From the NCBI RefSeq assembly GCF_035621355.1, contig NZ_CP141769.1:558001-622000 (forward strand): 64,000 nt of DNA. Reading direction: 5' to 3'. Below are positions 17,671 to 27,575 of this stretch, in pieces; position 1 is the stretch's first letter; every line of letters begins with the position of its first letter. The DNA comes from Thiobacillus sp. SCUT-2 (GTDB taxonomy: Bacteria; Pseudomonadota; Gammaproteobacteria; Burkholderiales; Thiobacillaceae). The notes under the pieces were generated by a model. That model worked only from the letters and a program-made list of their open reading frames with translations. It was not told where the DNA came from and did not search any database. Made by a program: the position numbers and the translations under genes.

Positions 17671-18567
17671 TCAGCCCGGATGGCCGGCGATGAGCACGTC
17701 GCTCGAAGAGTGCGCCAGTACGTGCTTGGTGACGCTGCCGAGCAGAAGCTCCTCCATCACCGACTGGCCATGCTTGCCCATCGCGATCAGGTCGGCGTCC
17801 ACGGTCTGCTCGTGCTCGATGATGCGCAAGGTGGCGGCGCCATGGACGAACTCGCGGCTCAGCCGGTTGCCCGGCACGTCGAGCGTGCGGACGAAGGCGT
17901 CCATCTCGGCCATCGCCGCCTCGCGCGCCTGGATGCGGTACGCGTGGATCCTGTCTTCGTCCATGCCGGCGAGGCGGAGGGTGGATTCGAGTTCCACTTC
18001 GAACACGTTCAGCAGCACGATGTCGGCGCCGGGGAACCAGGCGTGAGCGGTCCTGACCGCACGGGCGGCGTGCACCGAGAAGTCGACCGGGGCGAGGATG
18101 CGCCGGTAGGGCGCCTGCGGCCGCTGCTTCACCGCGAGCAGCGGCCGGCGGGACTTGCGCAGCACCCGCTCGGTGGTCGAGCCGAGCAGCAGCTCGCGGA
18201 CAAAATGGGCGCCGCGGGCGCCCATCACCAGCAGATCGGCGTCACGCGCATCGGCCAGCTCGGCGAGGGCCGTCAGCGCCGAGCCTTGCAACAATTCCGT
18301 GTCGATGCGGCCGCCGCAGCGCAGCGCGAGATGGGCGGCCAGCTCGGCGAGATTCCGCTCCGCCTGGGCGAGCAGGTCGGCCTCCAACCCGCCGGCCTCG
18401 GCGGGCAGCAGCCGGCGCAGCGTGTCGAGCGCCGAGCCGCTCATCACGTGCGCGAGCGTCAGGCGTGATTCGGGGCGGGCGTCGGCGATCAGTGCCGCGC
18501 GTTCCAGCGCGTGCCGCGCAGGGGCGGAAAAATCGGTGGCGGCGAGCAGCGCGCGGGTCTGGATCAT
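17671..18567 (-). CDS. Tandem universal stress protein (two USP domains)
   Basis: 298-residue fusion of two UspA domains (about residues 5-140 and 150-297). Each domain shows a nucleotide-binding loop of the G-x2-G-x9-GS kind: GARGAHFVRELLLGSTTERVL in the first and GKHGQSVMEELLLGSVTKHVL in the second. Both therefore look ATP-binding. Cytoplasmic stress factor; it resembles UspE-type tandem proteins. It is convergent with the mscS gene, and the K+/H+ antiporter gene lies upstream on the same strand with a 173-bp gap. Confidence 0.92.
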   Translation of the reverse strand: MIQTRALLAATDFSAPARHALERAALIADARPESRLTLAHVMSGSALDTLRRLLPAEAGGLEADLLAQAERNLAELAAHLALRCGGRIDTELLQGSALTALAELADARDADLLVMGARGAHFVRELLLGSTTERVLRKSRRPLLAVKQRPQAPYRRILAPVDFSVHAARAVRTAHAWFPGADIVLLNVFEVELESTLRLAGMDEDRIHAYRIQAREAAMAEMDAFVRTLDVPGNRLSREFVHGAATLRIIEHEQTVDADLIAMGKHGQSVMEELLLGSVTKHVLAHSSSDVLIAGHPG

Positions 18568-18740
18568 GGCGACTCCTTGGCGGGATCGAATCGGATGGAG
18601 GCGACGCAGCCCTTCGGCGTCGGCGAGGTGCGCGATCGTCGGGAGCGGGCGAGATCCGCAATGGGCTCATGCATCGCGCGGGGTCGGTTCGGCTCGGCTT
18701 CCATTCTAGGGCAGTCGGTGCGGGTGCCTGCGGCACGCCT

Positions 18741-20477
18741 TCACGGCTCGGCGTCGAGATGGGTCGGGATGCGCAGCCCGACCTGGGTGATCCGCCCCTC
18801 GACGACTGCCCGCACGACGAACTCCAGCCTGCCCAGGCGGACGCGGTCGCCCGCGACGGGCTGGCGGCGCAACTTCGTGGCCAGGAATGACTCCAGCGTC
18901 AGCCCGGCGACATCCCGCGGCAGAGGCAGGTCGTACTGCGCCGCGACCGCCTCCAGCTGCGCATCGCCGCGCAGCACGAAATCGCCGTAGAACTGGCGCT
19001 TGTCGAGGTAGGCGGGCGCTGCGGGCGTCACCAGCAGGTCGCCCAGCGCTGCGCTGTCCGCCTGCCGCGCGAGCACGTACAGCACGTCGCCCGCTGCCAG
19101 CCGGCCCGCGGATTCCGGTGCCAGGGCCTCGCCATTCCTCAAGACGGCCACCGGGCGGGCGGTGCCGGGCAGGTGGAGTGCGCATGCGTCCTGCCCGACC
19201 AGCGGGGCGTGTTCCGTGAGCCGATAGCCGAAGAAGGCCCGTCCGGCTGCATCGCTTGCCGCGAGGTCGTGTCGCTCGGTGGGCTCGGGAGCGGGGGGGA
19301 CCTGGAGGCGCAGGACGCGGGCCAGCACGGGGATGGTCCAGCCCTGCACGGTCAGCGAGATCAGCACGACGAAGAAGGCAACGTCGAGGATCAGCGCCGC
19401 CTCCGGGATGCCGGCCAGCAGCGGGAACAGGGACAGGATGATCGGCACCGCGCCGCGCAGCCCGACCCAGGAAATGAACGCCTGCTCCTGCCGCGGAAAG
19501 TGGAACGGCAGCAGACATAGCCAGACTGCGAACGGGCGCGCGACGAACATCAGGACCAGCGCGATGGCGAGCGCCGCCGGCGCGTGCTGGACCAGGTCGC
19601 TCGGGGTGGCGAGCAGGCCCAGCATCAGGAACATGGTGATCTGCGCCAGCCAGGCGAGTCCGTCGTGCACCTGCAGGATGTTGCCCGATTCGCGCGGGCC
19701 GCGATTGCCGACCACCACGCCTGCGAGATAGATCGCGAGGAAGCCGCTGCCGCCGAGCACGGTGGTGAGGCTGTAGAGCAGAAGCCCGCCGGCCAGGATC
19801 AGCATCGGGTACATGCCGCGCTCCAGCGGCAGCCGGTTCGTCAGCCATACCAGCAGCCTGCCTCCGCCCAGGCCCGCCAGGAGGCCGAGGCCCATCTGGC
19901 GGACCAGCAGCACCAGCGTGGCCCAGCCCGGGGCGGCACTGCCGGCCAGGATCAGCTCGATCAAGGCGATGGTCAGCAGTGCCGCCATCGGGTCGTTGCT
20001 GCCGGATTCGATTTCGAGCGTCGCGGCCACCCGCTCCTTCAGGGCCAGCCCCTTGGCGTGGAGCAGGGCGAACACCGCCGCCGCATCGGTCGAGCCGACG
20101 ACCGCGCCGACCAGCATGCCTTCCAGCCAGCCGAAGTCGAGCACCCAGGCGGCGAACAGGCCGGTGACGACGCAGGTGATGACGACCCCGAGGGTGGCGA
20201 GCACCGCCGCCGGCCTGAGGCTCGTGCGGAAACTCTCGGCACGGGTGTTGAGGCCGCCGGCAAGCAGGATGATGGCGAGCGCCACGCTGCCGACGGTGTA
20301 GGCGATGCCGCTGTCGTCGAAGTGGATGCCCCCTGGACCGTCCTCGCCGGCCAGCATGCCGACCGCAAGGAAGACCAGCAGCAGGGGCATGCCGATGCGG
20401 TAGGACAACGCGCTGGCGAGGATGGCCAGCAGCAGCAGCACGGCACCCGCGAGCACAAATTGGTTGATGGCATCCAT
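18741..20477 (-). CDS. cvrA: Potassium/proton antiporter of the NhaP2/CvrA type
   Basis: 578 aa, the same length as E. coli NhaP2 (CvrA). The CPA1 membrane part (about residues 1-390, 12-13 helices) contains the ion-binding region VVGSTDAAAVFALL followed by LEIESGSNDPMAALL and, near its end, WVGLRGAVPIILSLFPLL. The cytoplasmic part has a TrkA-C-like domain (about 410-490) and a CorC/HlyC-type transporter-associated domain at the end. Known members expel K+ in exchange for H+. The start at 20477 gives the canonical N-terminus MDAINQFVLAGAVLLL; the frame runs 69 nt further upstream without support. Confidence 0.93.
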   Translation of the reverse strand: MDAINQFVLAGAVLLLLAILASALSYRIGMPLLLVFLAVGMLAGEDGPGGIHFDDSGIAYTVGSVALAIILLAGGLNTRAESFRTSLRPAAVLATLGVVITCVVTGLFAAWVLDFGWLEGMLVGAVVGSTDAAAVFALLHAKGLALKERVAATLEIESGSNDPMAALLTIALIELILAGSAAPGWATLVLLVRQMGLGLLAGLGGGRLLVWLTNRLPLERGMYPMLILAGGLLLYSLTTVLGGSGFLAIYLAGVVVGNRGPRESGNILQVHDGLAWLAQITMFLMLGLLATPSDLVQHAPAALAIALVLMFVARPFAVWLCLLPFHFPRQEQAFISWVGLRGAVPIILSLFPLLAGIPEAALILDVAFFVVLISLTVQGWTIPVLARVLRLQVPPAPEPTERHDLAASDAAGRAFFGYRLTEHAPLVGQDACALHLPGTARPVAVLRNGEALAPESAGRLAAGDVLYVLARQADSAALGDLLVTPAAPAYLDKRQFYGDFVLRGDAQLEAVAAQYDLPLPRDVAGLTLESFLATKLRRQPVAGDRVRLGRLEFVVRAVVEGRITQVGLRIPTHLDAEP

Positions 20478-20661
20478 GGGGCGGCACGGTATCGCACGAC
20501 GATAGTCTGCCCTCATGATACGCTGTGCTTGCGACCGCCTCGCCATGCTGCGCCGTCAACGGACCGTCGCGGGAGGCTCGGCACAGCCGGTACCGGACGT
20601 CATGGCGTGCACAGGATTCGTGGCGAGGTGCCGCCGGAATCGAGGCTGCAGAAAACGCGCT

Positions 20662-21678
20662 ATGCAGAACATCGCACTCATCTGGATCTCGTTGCTCGTC
20701 TGCCTCGCCGTGATCGGCGTCGCGGGCGTGCAGCTCTCGCGCTATGGCGACATCATCGCCGAGAAAAGCGGCATGAGCCGCGGCTGGGTCGGGCTGGTCC
20801 TGCTCGCCACGGTCACGTCGCTGCCGGAACTGGTCACCGGCCTGTCGTCGGTGACGATTGCCGGCGTTCCCGACATCGCGGTGGGCGATGTCATGGGCAG
20901 TTGCGTGTTCAACCTGCTCATCATCGTGGTCCTCGACGTCCTGTACCGCAAGGAGTCCGTCTACACGCGCGCCCGGCAGGGCAACGTGCTGTCGGCCGGC
21001 TACGGCATCGCACTGATCGGCTTCGCCGGCTTCAACCTGCTGCTGTATCGCGCCGGAACGGTCCCGTCCTTCGGCCACGTGGGCCTCTACACGCCGGTCA
21101 TCCTGCTTCTGTACGTGCTGGCCATGCGTTCGCTGTATCGCTACGAGCAGGCGCAGATCAGCGAATACGTCGAAGACCGCGTCGAGCGTCATCCGGACGT
21201 CTCGCTGCAGCAGGCCGTGCAGGGCTATGCGCTGGCCTCCGTCGTGGTGGTGGGGGCCGGCGTATGGTTGCCTTTCATCGCACGGGATCTGGCAGAGGCC
21301 ATGGCCTGGGGGCAGAGCTTCGTCGGCACCCTGTTCGTCGCCGCGGTGACCTCCGCACCCGAAGTCGTGGTCACGGTCGCCGCCCTGCGCATGGGGGCGG
21401 TCGACCTGGCCATCGGCAATCTCTTCGGCAGCAACCTGTTCAACATCGTCATCCTGGCGCTCGACGATCTCGCCTATCTGCCGGGCCCGCTGTTCGCGCA
21501 CGTGTCCATCACCCACGCCACCTCGGCCTTCTCGGCCATGATGATGAGCGGGCTGGCGGTGGTCGGGCTGGTGCTGCGGCCGCAATCGCGCGTGTTCCGC
21601 ACGGTGAGCTGGATCAGCCTGCTGCTCCTCGTGGTCTACCTGCTCAATGCACTCTTCCTCTACCTTCATGGCCACTGA
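20662..21678 (+). CDS. Calcium/sodium:proton exchanger of the CaCA superfamily
   Basis: 338-residue membrane protein made of two inverted halves, each with a CaCA alpha-repeat: ATVTSLPELVTG with GDVMGSCVFN in the first, and AAVTSAPEVVVTV with GNLFGSNLFN in the second. The Glu residues in these repeats bind Ca2+ in known exchangers. Resembles the YrbG type. The ATG at 20662 was chosen over an earlier in-frame start because the 49 preceding residues are polar and Arg-rich and unlike the family. Its last 11 bp overlap the Ca2+-ATPase gene, pointing to a joint calcium-export operon. Confidence 0.9.
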   Translation: MQNIALIWISLLVCLAVIGVAGVQLSRYGDIIAEKSGMSRGWVGLVLLATVTSLPELVTGLSSVTIAGVPDIAVGDVMGSCVFNLLIIVVLDVLYRKESVYTRARQGNVLSAGYGIALIGFAGFNLLLYRAGTVPSFGHVGLYTPVILLLYVLAMRSLYRYEQAQISEYVEDRVERHPDVSLQQAVQGYALASVVVVGAGVWLPFIARDLAEAMAWGQSFVGTLFVAAVTSAPEVVVTVAALRMGAVDLAIGNLFGSNLFNIVILALDDLAYLPGPLFAHVSITHATSAFSAMMMSGLAVVGLVLRPQSRVFRTVSWISLLLLVVYLLNALFLYLHGH

Positions 21679-24301
21679 ACTTCGAGCGCCGCCCCGTTGG
21701 CACACCCTCGACGGCGCGGCGGCCGCTGCGCGCCTCGACACCGACCTGAAGGCCGGCCTCACGGCCGGGGCGGCCGCAGGGCGCCTGGCGCACGGCGGCC
21801 CCAACGTGCTGCAGGAGGCGGGGCTGCGCAATCCGCTGCTCATGCTGGCGTCGCAGTTCACCGATTTCATGATCCTGGTGCTGATCGGCGCCGCGGTCAT
21901 CGCCGGGATCATCGGCGAGCCGCAGGACACGATCGCCATCGTGGTCATCGTGTTTCTCAATGGCGTGATCGGTTTCGTGCAGGAATACCGCGCCGAGCGC
22001 GCGATGGCGGCGCTGAAGAAGATGGCGAGTCCGCAGGCGCGCGTGATCCGCGACGGCCAGCCGGCGCTCGTCGACGCGCGCGAACTGGTGCCGGGCGATC
22101 TCGTCGAAGTGGAGGCCGGCAACATCCTGCCGGCCGACCTGCGGCTCACCGAACTCGCAGCCTTCAAGGTCGACGAGTCGGCGCTGACCGGCGAGTCGCA
22201 GCCGGTCGAAAAACGGCTGGCAAGCCTGCACGACGCCGATCTGCCGCTCGGCGACCGCCTCAATCTCGGCTACAAGGGTACGGTCGCGACCTACGGCCGC
22301 GCACGCGGCCTGGTGGTCGCAACGGGCATGCAGACGGAGCTCGGGAAGATCGCCACGCTGCTGGCGGGCGAAGCCGGCAAGACCCCCCTGCAGAAGCGGC
22401 TGGCGCGCTTCGGCCAACATCTGGCGCTGGCGGTGCTGGCGATCTGCGCGATCGTCTTCGTCGCCGGCTGGCTGCGTGGCGAGCCTGCGCTGGCCATGCT
22501 GCTCACCGCGGTGAGCCTGGCAGTCGCCGCGATTCCCGAGGCGCTGCCCGCGGTGGTGACGATCTCGCTCGCGCTCGGCGCGGCGCGCATGGTGAAGCAA
22601 CAGGCGCTGATCCGCCGCCTGCCGGCGGTGGAGACGCTCGGCTCGGTGACCTATATCTGCTCCGACAAGACCGGGACGCTGACGCAGAATCGCATGCAGG
22701 TCGACTGCGTGGAGGCCGGCGGCGAGACCCGCGCCACGCTGTCGGACATCGACAGCGCACCGTGGTGCGACCTCGGGCTGGCGATGGTCCTGTGCAACGA
22801 TGCGGCGACTGACGCCGACGGCAGGCTGACGGGCGACCCCACCGAGACGGCGCTGCTGGCCGCCGCGGGCGCGGCCGGTCTCGACGAAGCCGGCGTGCGG
22901 ACGGCCTGGCCCCGGCTGGCGGAACTGCCCTTCGATTCGGGACGTGCGCGCATGAGCACGCTGCATCGCGACGCCGGCGGCGTGCTGATGCTGGTGAAAG
23001 GCGCGCCCGAGGGCATGCTCGCGCGCTGCGTCGATCGCCTGACGGCCGGTGGTGTCGGGCCGCTCGATCCGGCGGCGGTGCATGCGGAGGCGGAGCGGCT
23101 TGCCGCGCAGGGGCTGCGCGTGCTCGCCTTCGCCCTGAAGCGCCTGCCGGCGGCCCCGGACATCATGGACGCCGAGTCGCTGGAATCGGACCTGACCTTC
23201 ATCGGCCTCGCGGGCCTCATCGACCCGCCGCGGCCGGAGGCGGCCGCGGCCGTCGCCGCCTGCAAGGCCGCCGGCATCGTCCCGGTCATGATCACCGGCG
23301 ACCATCCCGCCACGGCACGGGCCGTGGCCCATCGGCTCGGCATCATCGAGGACGGCGGCAGGGTGCTCGCCGGCGGCAGGCTCGCGCGCCTGTCGCTGGA
23401 GGAGTTCGAGCGCGAAGTCGAGTCGGTGCGCGTGTATGCGCGCATCAATCCGGAGCAGAAGATCAAGATCGTGCGGGCGCTGCAGGACCGGGGCGAGTTC
23501 GTCGCCATGACGGGTGACGGCGTCAACGACGCCCCCGCGCTGAAGATGGCCGACATCGGCGTCGCGATGGGCAAGGGGGGCACCGACGTCGCGCGCGAGG
23601 CGGCGGCGATGACGCTGCTCGACGACAACTTCGCAACCATCGTCACGGCGGTGCGCGAGGGGCGGCGCATCTTCGACAACGTCCGCAAGTTCGTCAAATA
23701 CACCATGACGAGCAACTCGGGCGAGATCTGGACCATCTTCCTCGCGCCCTTCATGGGGCTGCCGATTCCGCTCTTGCCGATCCACATCCTGTGGATCAAT
23801 CTCGTTACCGACGGCTTGCCGGGGCTTGCACTCGCGCGCGAACGGGCCGAGCGCGACGTCATGCAGCGCCCGCCGCGTCCGCCCGCGGAGAGCATCTTCG
23901 CGCACGGCATGTGGCAGCACATCCTGTGGGTGGGCCTCCTGATGGGCGGCGTGTCGCTGCTGACGCAGGCCTGGGCGATCCATGCCGGGTCGGCACACTG
24001 GCAGAGCATGGTGTTCACGGTGCTGACGCTTTCGCAGCTCGGACACGTGCTGGCGATCCGCTCCGAGCGGGAGTCGCTGTTCAGCCTGGGGATGCTGTCG
24101 AACCCGCTGCTGCTCGCCGCCCTGCTGCTGACCTTTGTCCTGCAGATGGCGGTGCTCTACGTGCCCTGGCTCAACCCGATCTTCAGGACCGCACCCTTGA
24201 GCCTGGGCGAGCTGGCGGCGTGCCTGGCGCTGTCATCGGTGGTGTTTGCCGGGGTCGAGGTCGAGAAGGCCCTGGTGCGGCGCGGCTGGCTGTATCGCTA
24301 G
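21668..24301 (+). CDS. Calcium-transporting P-type (P2A) ATPase
   Basis: 877-residue P-type ATPase. In order: actuator motif DESALTGESQPVEK, the M4 ion-site segment IPEALPAVVTISLALGAARM, phosphorylation motif SDKTGTLTQNRMQ, nucleotide-domain KGAPEGML, hinge MTGDGVNDAPALKMAD, and the M5-M6 region with LPIHILWINLVTDGLPGLALA. The PEALP motif and NLVTDGLP are typical of Ca2+ pumps and not of heavy-metal pumps, and there is no N-terminal metal-binding domain. It overlaps the CaCA exchanger gene by 11 bp, so both probably export calcium together. Confidence 0.93.
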   Translation: MATELRAPPRWHTLDGAAAAARLDTDLKAGLTAGAAAGRLAHGGPNVLQEAGLRNPLLMLASQFTDFMILVLIGAAVIAGIIGEPQDTIAIVVIVFLNGVIGFVQEYRAERAMAALKKMASPQARVIRDGQPALVDARELVPGDLVEVEAGNILPADLRLTELAAFKVDESALTGESQPVEKRLASLHDADLPLGDRLNLGYKGTVATYGRARGLVVATGMQTELGKIATLLAGEAGKTPLQKRLARFGQHLALAVLAICAIVFVAGWLRGEPALAMLLTAVSLAVAAIPEALPAVVTISLALGAARMVKQQALIRRLPAVETLGSVTYICSDKTGTLTQNRMQVDCVEAGGETRATLSDIDSAPWCDLGLAMVLCNDAATDADGRLTGDPTETALLAAAGAAGLDEAGVRTAWPRLAELPFDSGRARMSTLHRDAGGVLMLVKGAPEGMLARCVDRLTAGGVGPLDPAAVHAEAERLAAQGLRVLAFALKRLPAAPDIMDAESLESDLTFIGLAGLIDPPRPEAAAAVAACKAAGIVPVMITGDHPATARAVAHRLGIIEDGGRVLAGGRLARLSLEEFEREVESVRVYARINPEQKIKIVRALQDRGEFVAMTGDGVNDAPALKMADIGVAMGKGGTDVAREAAAMTLLDDNFATIVTAVREGRRIFDNVRKFVKYTMTSNSGEIWTIFLAPFMGLPIPLLPIHILWINLVTDGLPGLALARERAERDVMQRPPRPPAESIFAHGMWQHILWVGLLMGGVSLLTQAWAIHAGSAHWQSMVFTVLTLSQLGHVLAIRSERESLFSLGMLSNPLLLAALLLTFVLQMAVLYVPWLNPIFRTAPLSLGELAACLALSSVVFAGVEVEKALVRRGWLYR

Positions 24302-24310
24302 GGGCCGTCG

Positions 24311-24784
24311 TCACAGCTCCGACAGCGGCTTTTGCGCGTAGCGGGTGTTCACCGCGCCCATGTGCGCGATCAGCGTGGCCAGGTCCTGATTGAGGCGGGC
24401 GAGGGCGTCGTCCGGCAGCTGCCCGAGCGCATGCGTCAGGATGCCGGTCAGCGGCTGCGGAGCCTTCTCCAGCGCCTGTTCGCCGGCCGGCGTGAGATAC
24501 AGGCGCACCACCCGCTGGTCGGTGCTGTTGCGTTCGCGCCGGACCAGTCCCGACTTCTCGATCTTGTCGAGCAGGTTGCTGGCGGTCGACGCGTGGATGG
24601 AGAGGGCCTGCGCCAGCTCGGACACGCGCAAGCCGGGCGTCTGCCGCAGCGCCGCCATCGCCCAGATCTGTGCGCCGCTGACGCCGCAGGCCTTCTCCAC
24701 CGCCTGGAAGTGCTGGCGCACGGCGCCGAAAATCACCCGGAACTGGCGCAGGGCTTCGGCGGCGGCAGGCGCATTCGCGCTCAA
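24311..24784 (-). CDS. MarR-family transcriptional regulator
   Basis: 157-residue winged-helix regulator. The helix-turn-helix is LRVSELAQALSIHASTASNLLDKIEKSGLV and the wing is RRERNSTDQRVVRLYLTPAGEQAL. The N-terminus is Ala-rich. No target is obvious: it lies 45 bp downstream of glnE on the same strand and converges on the Ca2+-ATPase gene. The gap upstream of it contains ACATGATGTTGG and, nearer glnE, GATCATGACATGTTG, which share ACATGTTG/ATGATGTTG-like sequence and could be its own binding site. Confidence 0.9.
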   Translation of the reverse strand: MSANAPAAAEALRQFRVIFGAVRQHFQAVEKACGVSGAQIWAMAALRQTPGLRVSELAQALSIHASTASNLLDKIEKSGLVRRERNSTDQRVVRLYLTPAGEQALEKAPQPLTGILTHALGQLPDDALARLNQDLATLIAHMGAVNTRYAQKPLSEL

Positions 24785-24829
24785 GATGCGATCTCCGGAC
24801 GGGCAAAAGACATGATGTTGGCAGGCATT

Positions 24830-27523
24830 TCAGGCGGTGGAGATCATGACATGTTGCCATAGCGCCCGCACCGCGCGCCGCACGGCGTCGAGGCCTTGCG
24901 CCGGCACGCGCGCGAATTCCGCACCGGACAGCTTGACCGCGTGCTGGCGACGGCGCAGCTCGCGGTAGGCGTCGGCCGCGTCGCGCGCGACGTCGGGCGG
25001 CAGCAAACGGGCTTCGCGGGCACGCTGCAGCAGGGCGATGTTGCCGACGTTGTCGGCCAGTTCCGGGTGCGCGCGGGCGTGCATCAGCACCAGGTACTGC
25101 ACGCAGAACTCGACGTCGACGATGCCGCCGCGGTCGTGCTTGAGGTCGAACAGGTCGGTGTCGTTGACGTGGCCGGCGTGCATCTTCTCGCGCATCGCCA
25201 GCACCTCGCCGCGCAGCGTGGCGGCGTCGCGCGCCATGCCGAGCACTTCGCGGCGCAGCGCCTCGAAGGTGTCGCCGATCGCGGCGTCGCCGCAGACGAA
25301 GCGGGCGCGGGTCAACGCCTGGTGCTCCCACACCCAGGCGTGATTCAGCTGGTAGTCGCGGAAGGCGTCGGTCGAGCTGACCAGCAGGCCAGAGGCGCCA
25401 TCGGGGCGCAGCCGCAGGTCCGTCTCGTAGAGGATGCCGGCGGGCGTCAGCGTGCCGAGCCAGGTATTGATGCGCTGGGCGAGGCGCGCGTAGACCTCCT
25501 GGGCCTGGGGCGCCTCGTCCTCGTACAGGAAGACCAGGTCGAGATCGGAGGCGTAGCCGAGTTCCTTGCCGCCGAGCTTGCCGTAGCCGATGACGGCGAA
25601 GCGCGGCACGTCGCGGTGACGCGTCTTCAACCCGGCCCAGCAGCGCGCCAGGGTCTCCGCCAGCAGCGTGTCGGCGAGGTAGGACAGGTGATCGGACAGC
25701 CGCTCGAGCGTCAGCCGGCCCGCCACATCCTGCGCCAGCAGGCGCAGCGTCTGCACCTGCTTGAAGCGGCGCAGCGTGTCCATCTGTGCCTCGGTGTCGC
25801 CGGCGTGCGCGTCGAGGTCGTCGCGCAGCTGGGTCGCCAGCTGCGCCCAGTCGGGCTCGCTCATCAGGTGCTGCGGCGCGATCAGCTCGTCGAGCAGTTG
25901 CGGCTGCAGGGCCAGCAATTGCGCGGCCCACGGGCTCGCTGACAGCAGGCGCACCAGCTGGCGCAGCGCCGCCGGATACTCGGCGAGCAGCGCGAGATAC
26001 GTGGCGCGCCGCGAGATCGACTGGATCAGCGCGGCGAAGCGCTCCAGCGTCGCCAGCGGATCGGGCTGGCTGCCGATCACTTCGAGCGCCGGCGGCAGCA
26101 GCGCGTTGAGGCGCAGCTGCGTCGATTCGGACAGCCGCGCGGTGCCGCTCCGGAGCGCGTCGAGCGTCGTCTGCACCTGCGCCGGGTCGTCGTAGCCTGC
26201 GTTCTCCAGCAGGGCCCGGGCGGTGGCCGCGTCCGCGGTGCCGCAGCAGACGGCGGCGAGCGGATGGCTCATCTGGTCGGTCTGCGGCGCGGCGAAGACC
26301 TGCTCGAAGTGCCGCGTGACCCGGTTCCGGTGGCGGTCGAGGCGCTCGAGCAACACGGCGTAGTCGGCGCAGCCCATCGCGTCGGCGAGCATCGCCTGAG
26401 ATTCGGCATCCTCCGGCAGGAGCTGGGTCTGCGCGTCGTCGAGATACTGGATGCGGTGCTCCAGCCGGCGCAGGAAATCGTAGGCGGCGGCGAGCTCGTC
26501 CCTGGCATCGGCGGTCAGCAGCGCCTGGCGGACCAGTTCGGTGAGCACCGCCAGCGTCGGCCGCTGCTGCAGCGCCGCGACCTGGCCGCCGCGGATCAGC
26601 TGGAACACCTGCGCGGTGAACTCGATCTCGCGGATGCCGCCCGGCCCCAGCTTGACGTTGTGGGCCATCTCGCGGCGCGCGACCTCGCGGCGGATCTGCA
26701 CGTGGAGATCGCGGATCGCGGCGAAGGCGCCGAAGTCGAGGTACTTGCGGAACACGAACGGCCGCACGATGCCGGCGAGTTCGTCGTGGCGCGCGCCGGT
26801 GAGCGGGCGCGCCTTGATCCATGCGTAGCGCTCCCACGGCCGGCCCTGCGCGACGAGGTAGTCCTCGAGCATGTCGAAGCCCATCGCCAGCGGCCCGGAA
26901 TCGCCCCACGGGCGCAGCCGCAGGTCGACGCGGAACACGTAGCCGTCGGCGGTGTTCTCGTTCAGCGCGGCGGCGAGCTTGCGGCCGAGGCGGATGAAGA
27001 ACTCATGGTTGCTGAGCGCGCGCACCGACGCAGTGGGGTCGTCGGCGCGGGTCTCGCCCTCCTCGGGGTAGAGGTAGATGAGGTCGATGTCCGACGAGAC
27101 GTTGAGTTCGCCGCCGCCGAGCTTGCCCATGCCGACCACGATCAGGTGCTGCGGCCGGCCGTCGGCGTCGCGCGGCTCGCCGTGGCGCGCGGCAAGCTGC
27201 GCGTGATGGAAATCGAGCGCAGTAGCGATGCACACCTCGGCGAGCGTGCTCCAGGTGGCGACGACCTCGGCAAGATCGGCGCTGCCGGCGAGGTCGCGCG
27301 CCGTGGTGACGAGCCAGACCTGCTGGCGCAGCTGCCGCAGGCGGCGGTGCAGCGTGTCCTCGTCGGGGCAGGGCGTTTCGGCAAGGAAGGCTTCCATGTC
27401 CGTGCGGTCGAACGGACGGTCGAGCCGGTCTGCCAGCATGCCCGCCAGCTGCGGCTGCGCGGCCAGCAGGCGGCGGCCGTAGCGGGAGCAGCGGTCGAGC
27501 CGCTCGAATGCTGGATTGCTCAT
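24830..27523 (-). CDS. glnE: Bifunctional glutamine synthetase adenylyltransferase/adenylyl-removing enzyme
   Basis: Switches glutamine synthetase off by adenylylation and on by phosphorolytic removal of AMP, under PII control, so sets nitrogen assimilation. 897 aa (E. coli 946). The two nucleotidyltransferase active sites are visible: [20 protein letters not shown] in the N-terminal removing half and [20 protein letters not shown] in the C-terminal transferase half, each followed by helical regulatory regions. The start [10 protein letters not shown] lies 52 bp from the divergent acs gene, so their promoters must overlap. Confidence 0.96.
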   Translation of the reverse strand: MSNPAFERLDRCSRYGRRLLAAQPQLAGMLADRLDRPFDRTDMEAFLAETPCPDEDTLHRRLRQLRQQVWLVTTARDLAGSADLAEVVATWSTLAEVCIATALDFHHAQLAARHGEPRDADGRPQHLIVVGMGKLGGGELNVSSDIDLIYLYPEEGETRADDPTASVRALSNHEFFIRLGRKLAAALNENTADGYVFRVDLRLRPWGDSGPLAMGFDMLEDYLVAQGRPWERYAWIKARPLTGARHDELAGIVRPFVFRKYLDFGAFAAIRDLHVQIRREVARREMAHNVKLGPGGIREIEFTAQVFQLIRGGQVAALQQRPTLAVLTELVRQALLTADARDELAAAYDFLRRLEHRIQYLDDAQTQLLPEDAESQAMLADAMGCADYAVLLERLDRHRNRVTRHFEQVFAAPQTDQMSHPLAAVCCGTADAATARALLENAGYDDPAQVQTTLDALRSGTARLSESTQLRLNALLPPALEVIGSQPDPLATLERFAALIQSISRRATYLALLAEYPAALRQLVRLLSASPWAAQLLALQPQLLDELIAPQHLMSEPDWAQLATQLRDDLDAHAGDTEAQMDTLRRFKQVQTLRLLAQDVAGRLTLERLSDHLSYLADTLLAETLARCWAGLKTRHRDVPRFAVIGYGKLGGKELGYASDLDLVFLYEDEAPQAQEVYARLAQRINTWLGTLTPAGILYETDLRLRPDGASGLLVSSTDAFRDYQLNHAWVWEHQALTRARFVCGDAAIGDTFEALRREVLGMARDAATLRGEVLAMREKMHAGHVNDTDLFDLKHDRGGIVDVEFCVQYLVLMHARAHPELADNVGNIALLQRAREARLLPPDVARDAADAYRELRRRQHAVKLSGAEFARVPAQGLDAVRRAVRALWQHVMISTA

Positions 27524-27575
27524 GGCATGGATTAGAATTCAGGCTTACGCAACACTCTATCAGTGGAGAGACTGT

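Noticed and set aside
18706-22263. A 1185-codon minus-strand frame spanning the K+/H+ antiporter, CaCA and ATPase genes
   Set aside because: Runs across three genes in different frames and both orientations; low-complexity composition.
27516-27538. TTGCTC and TAGAAT between glnE and acs as an acs promoter
   Set aside because: The spacing between the two boxes is only 11 bp, too short for sigma-70.
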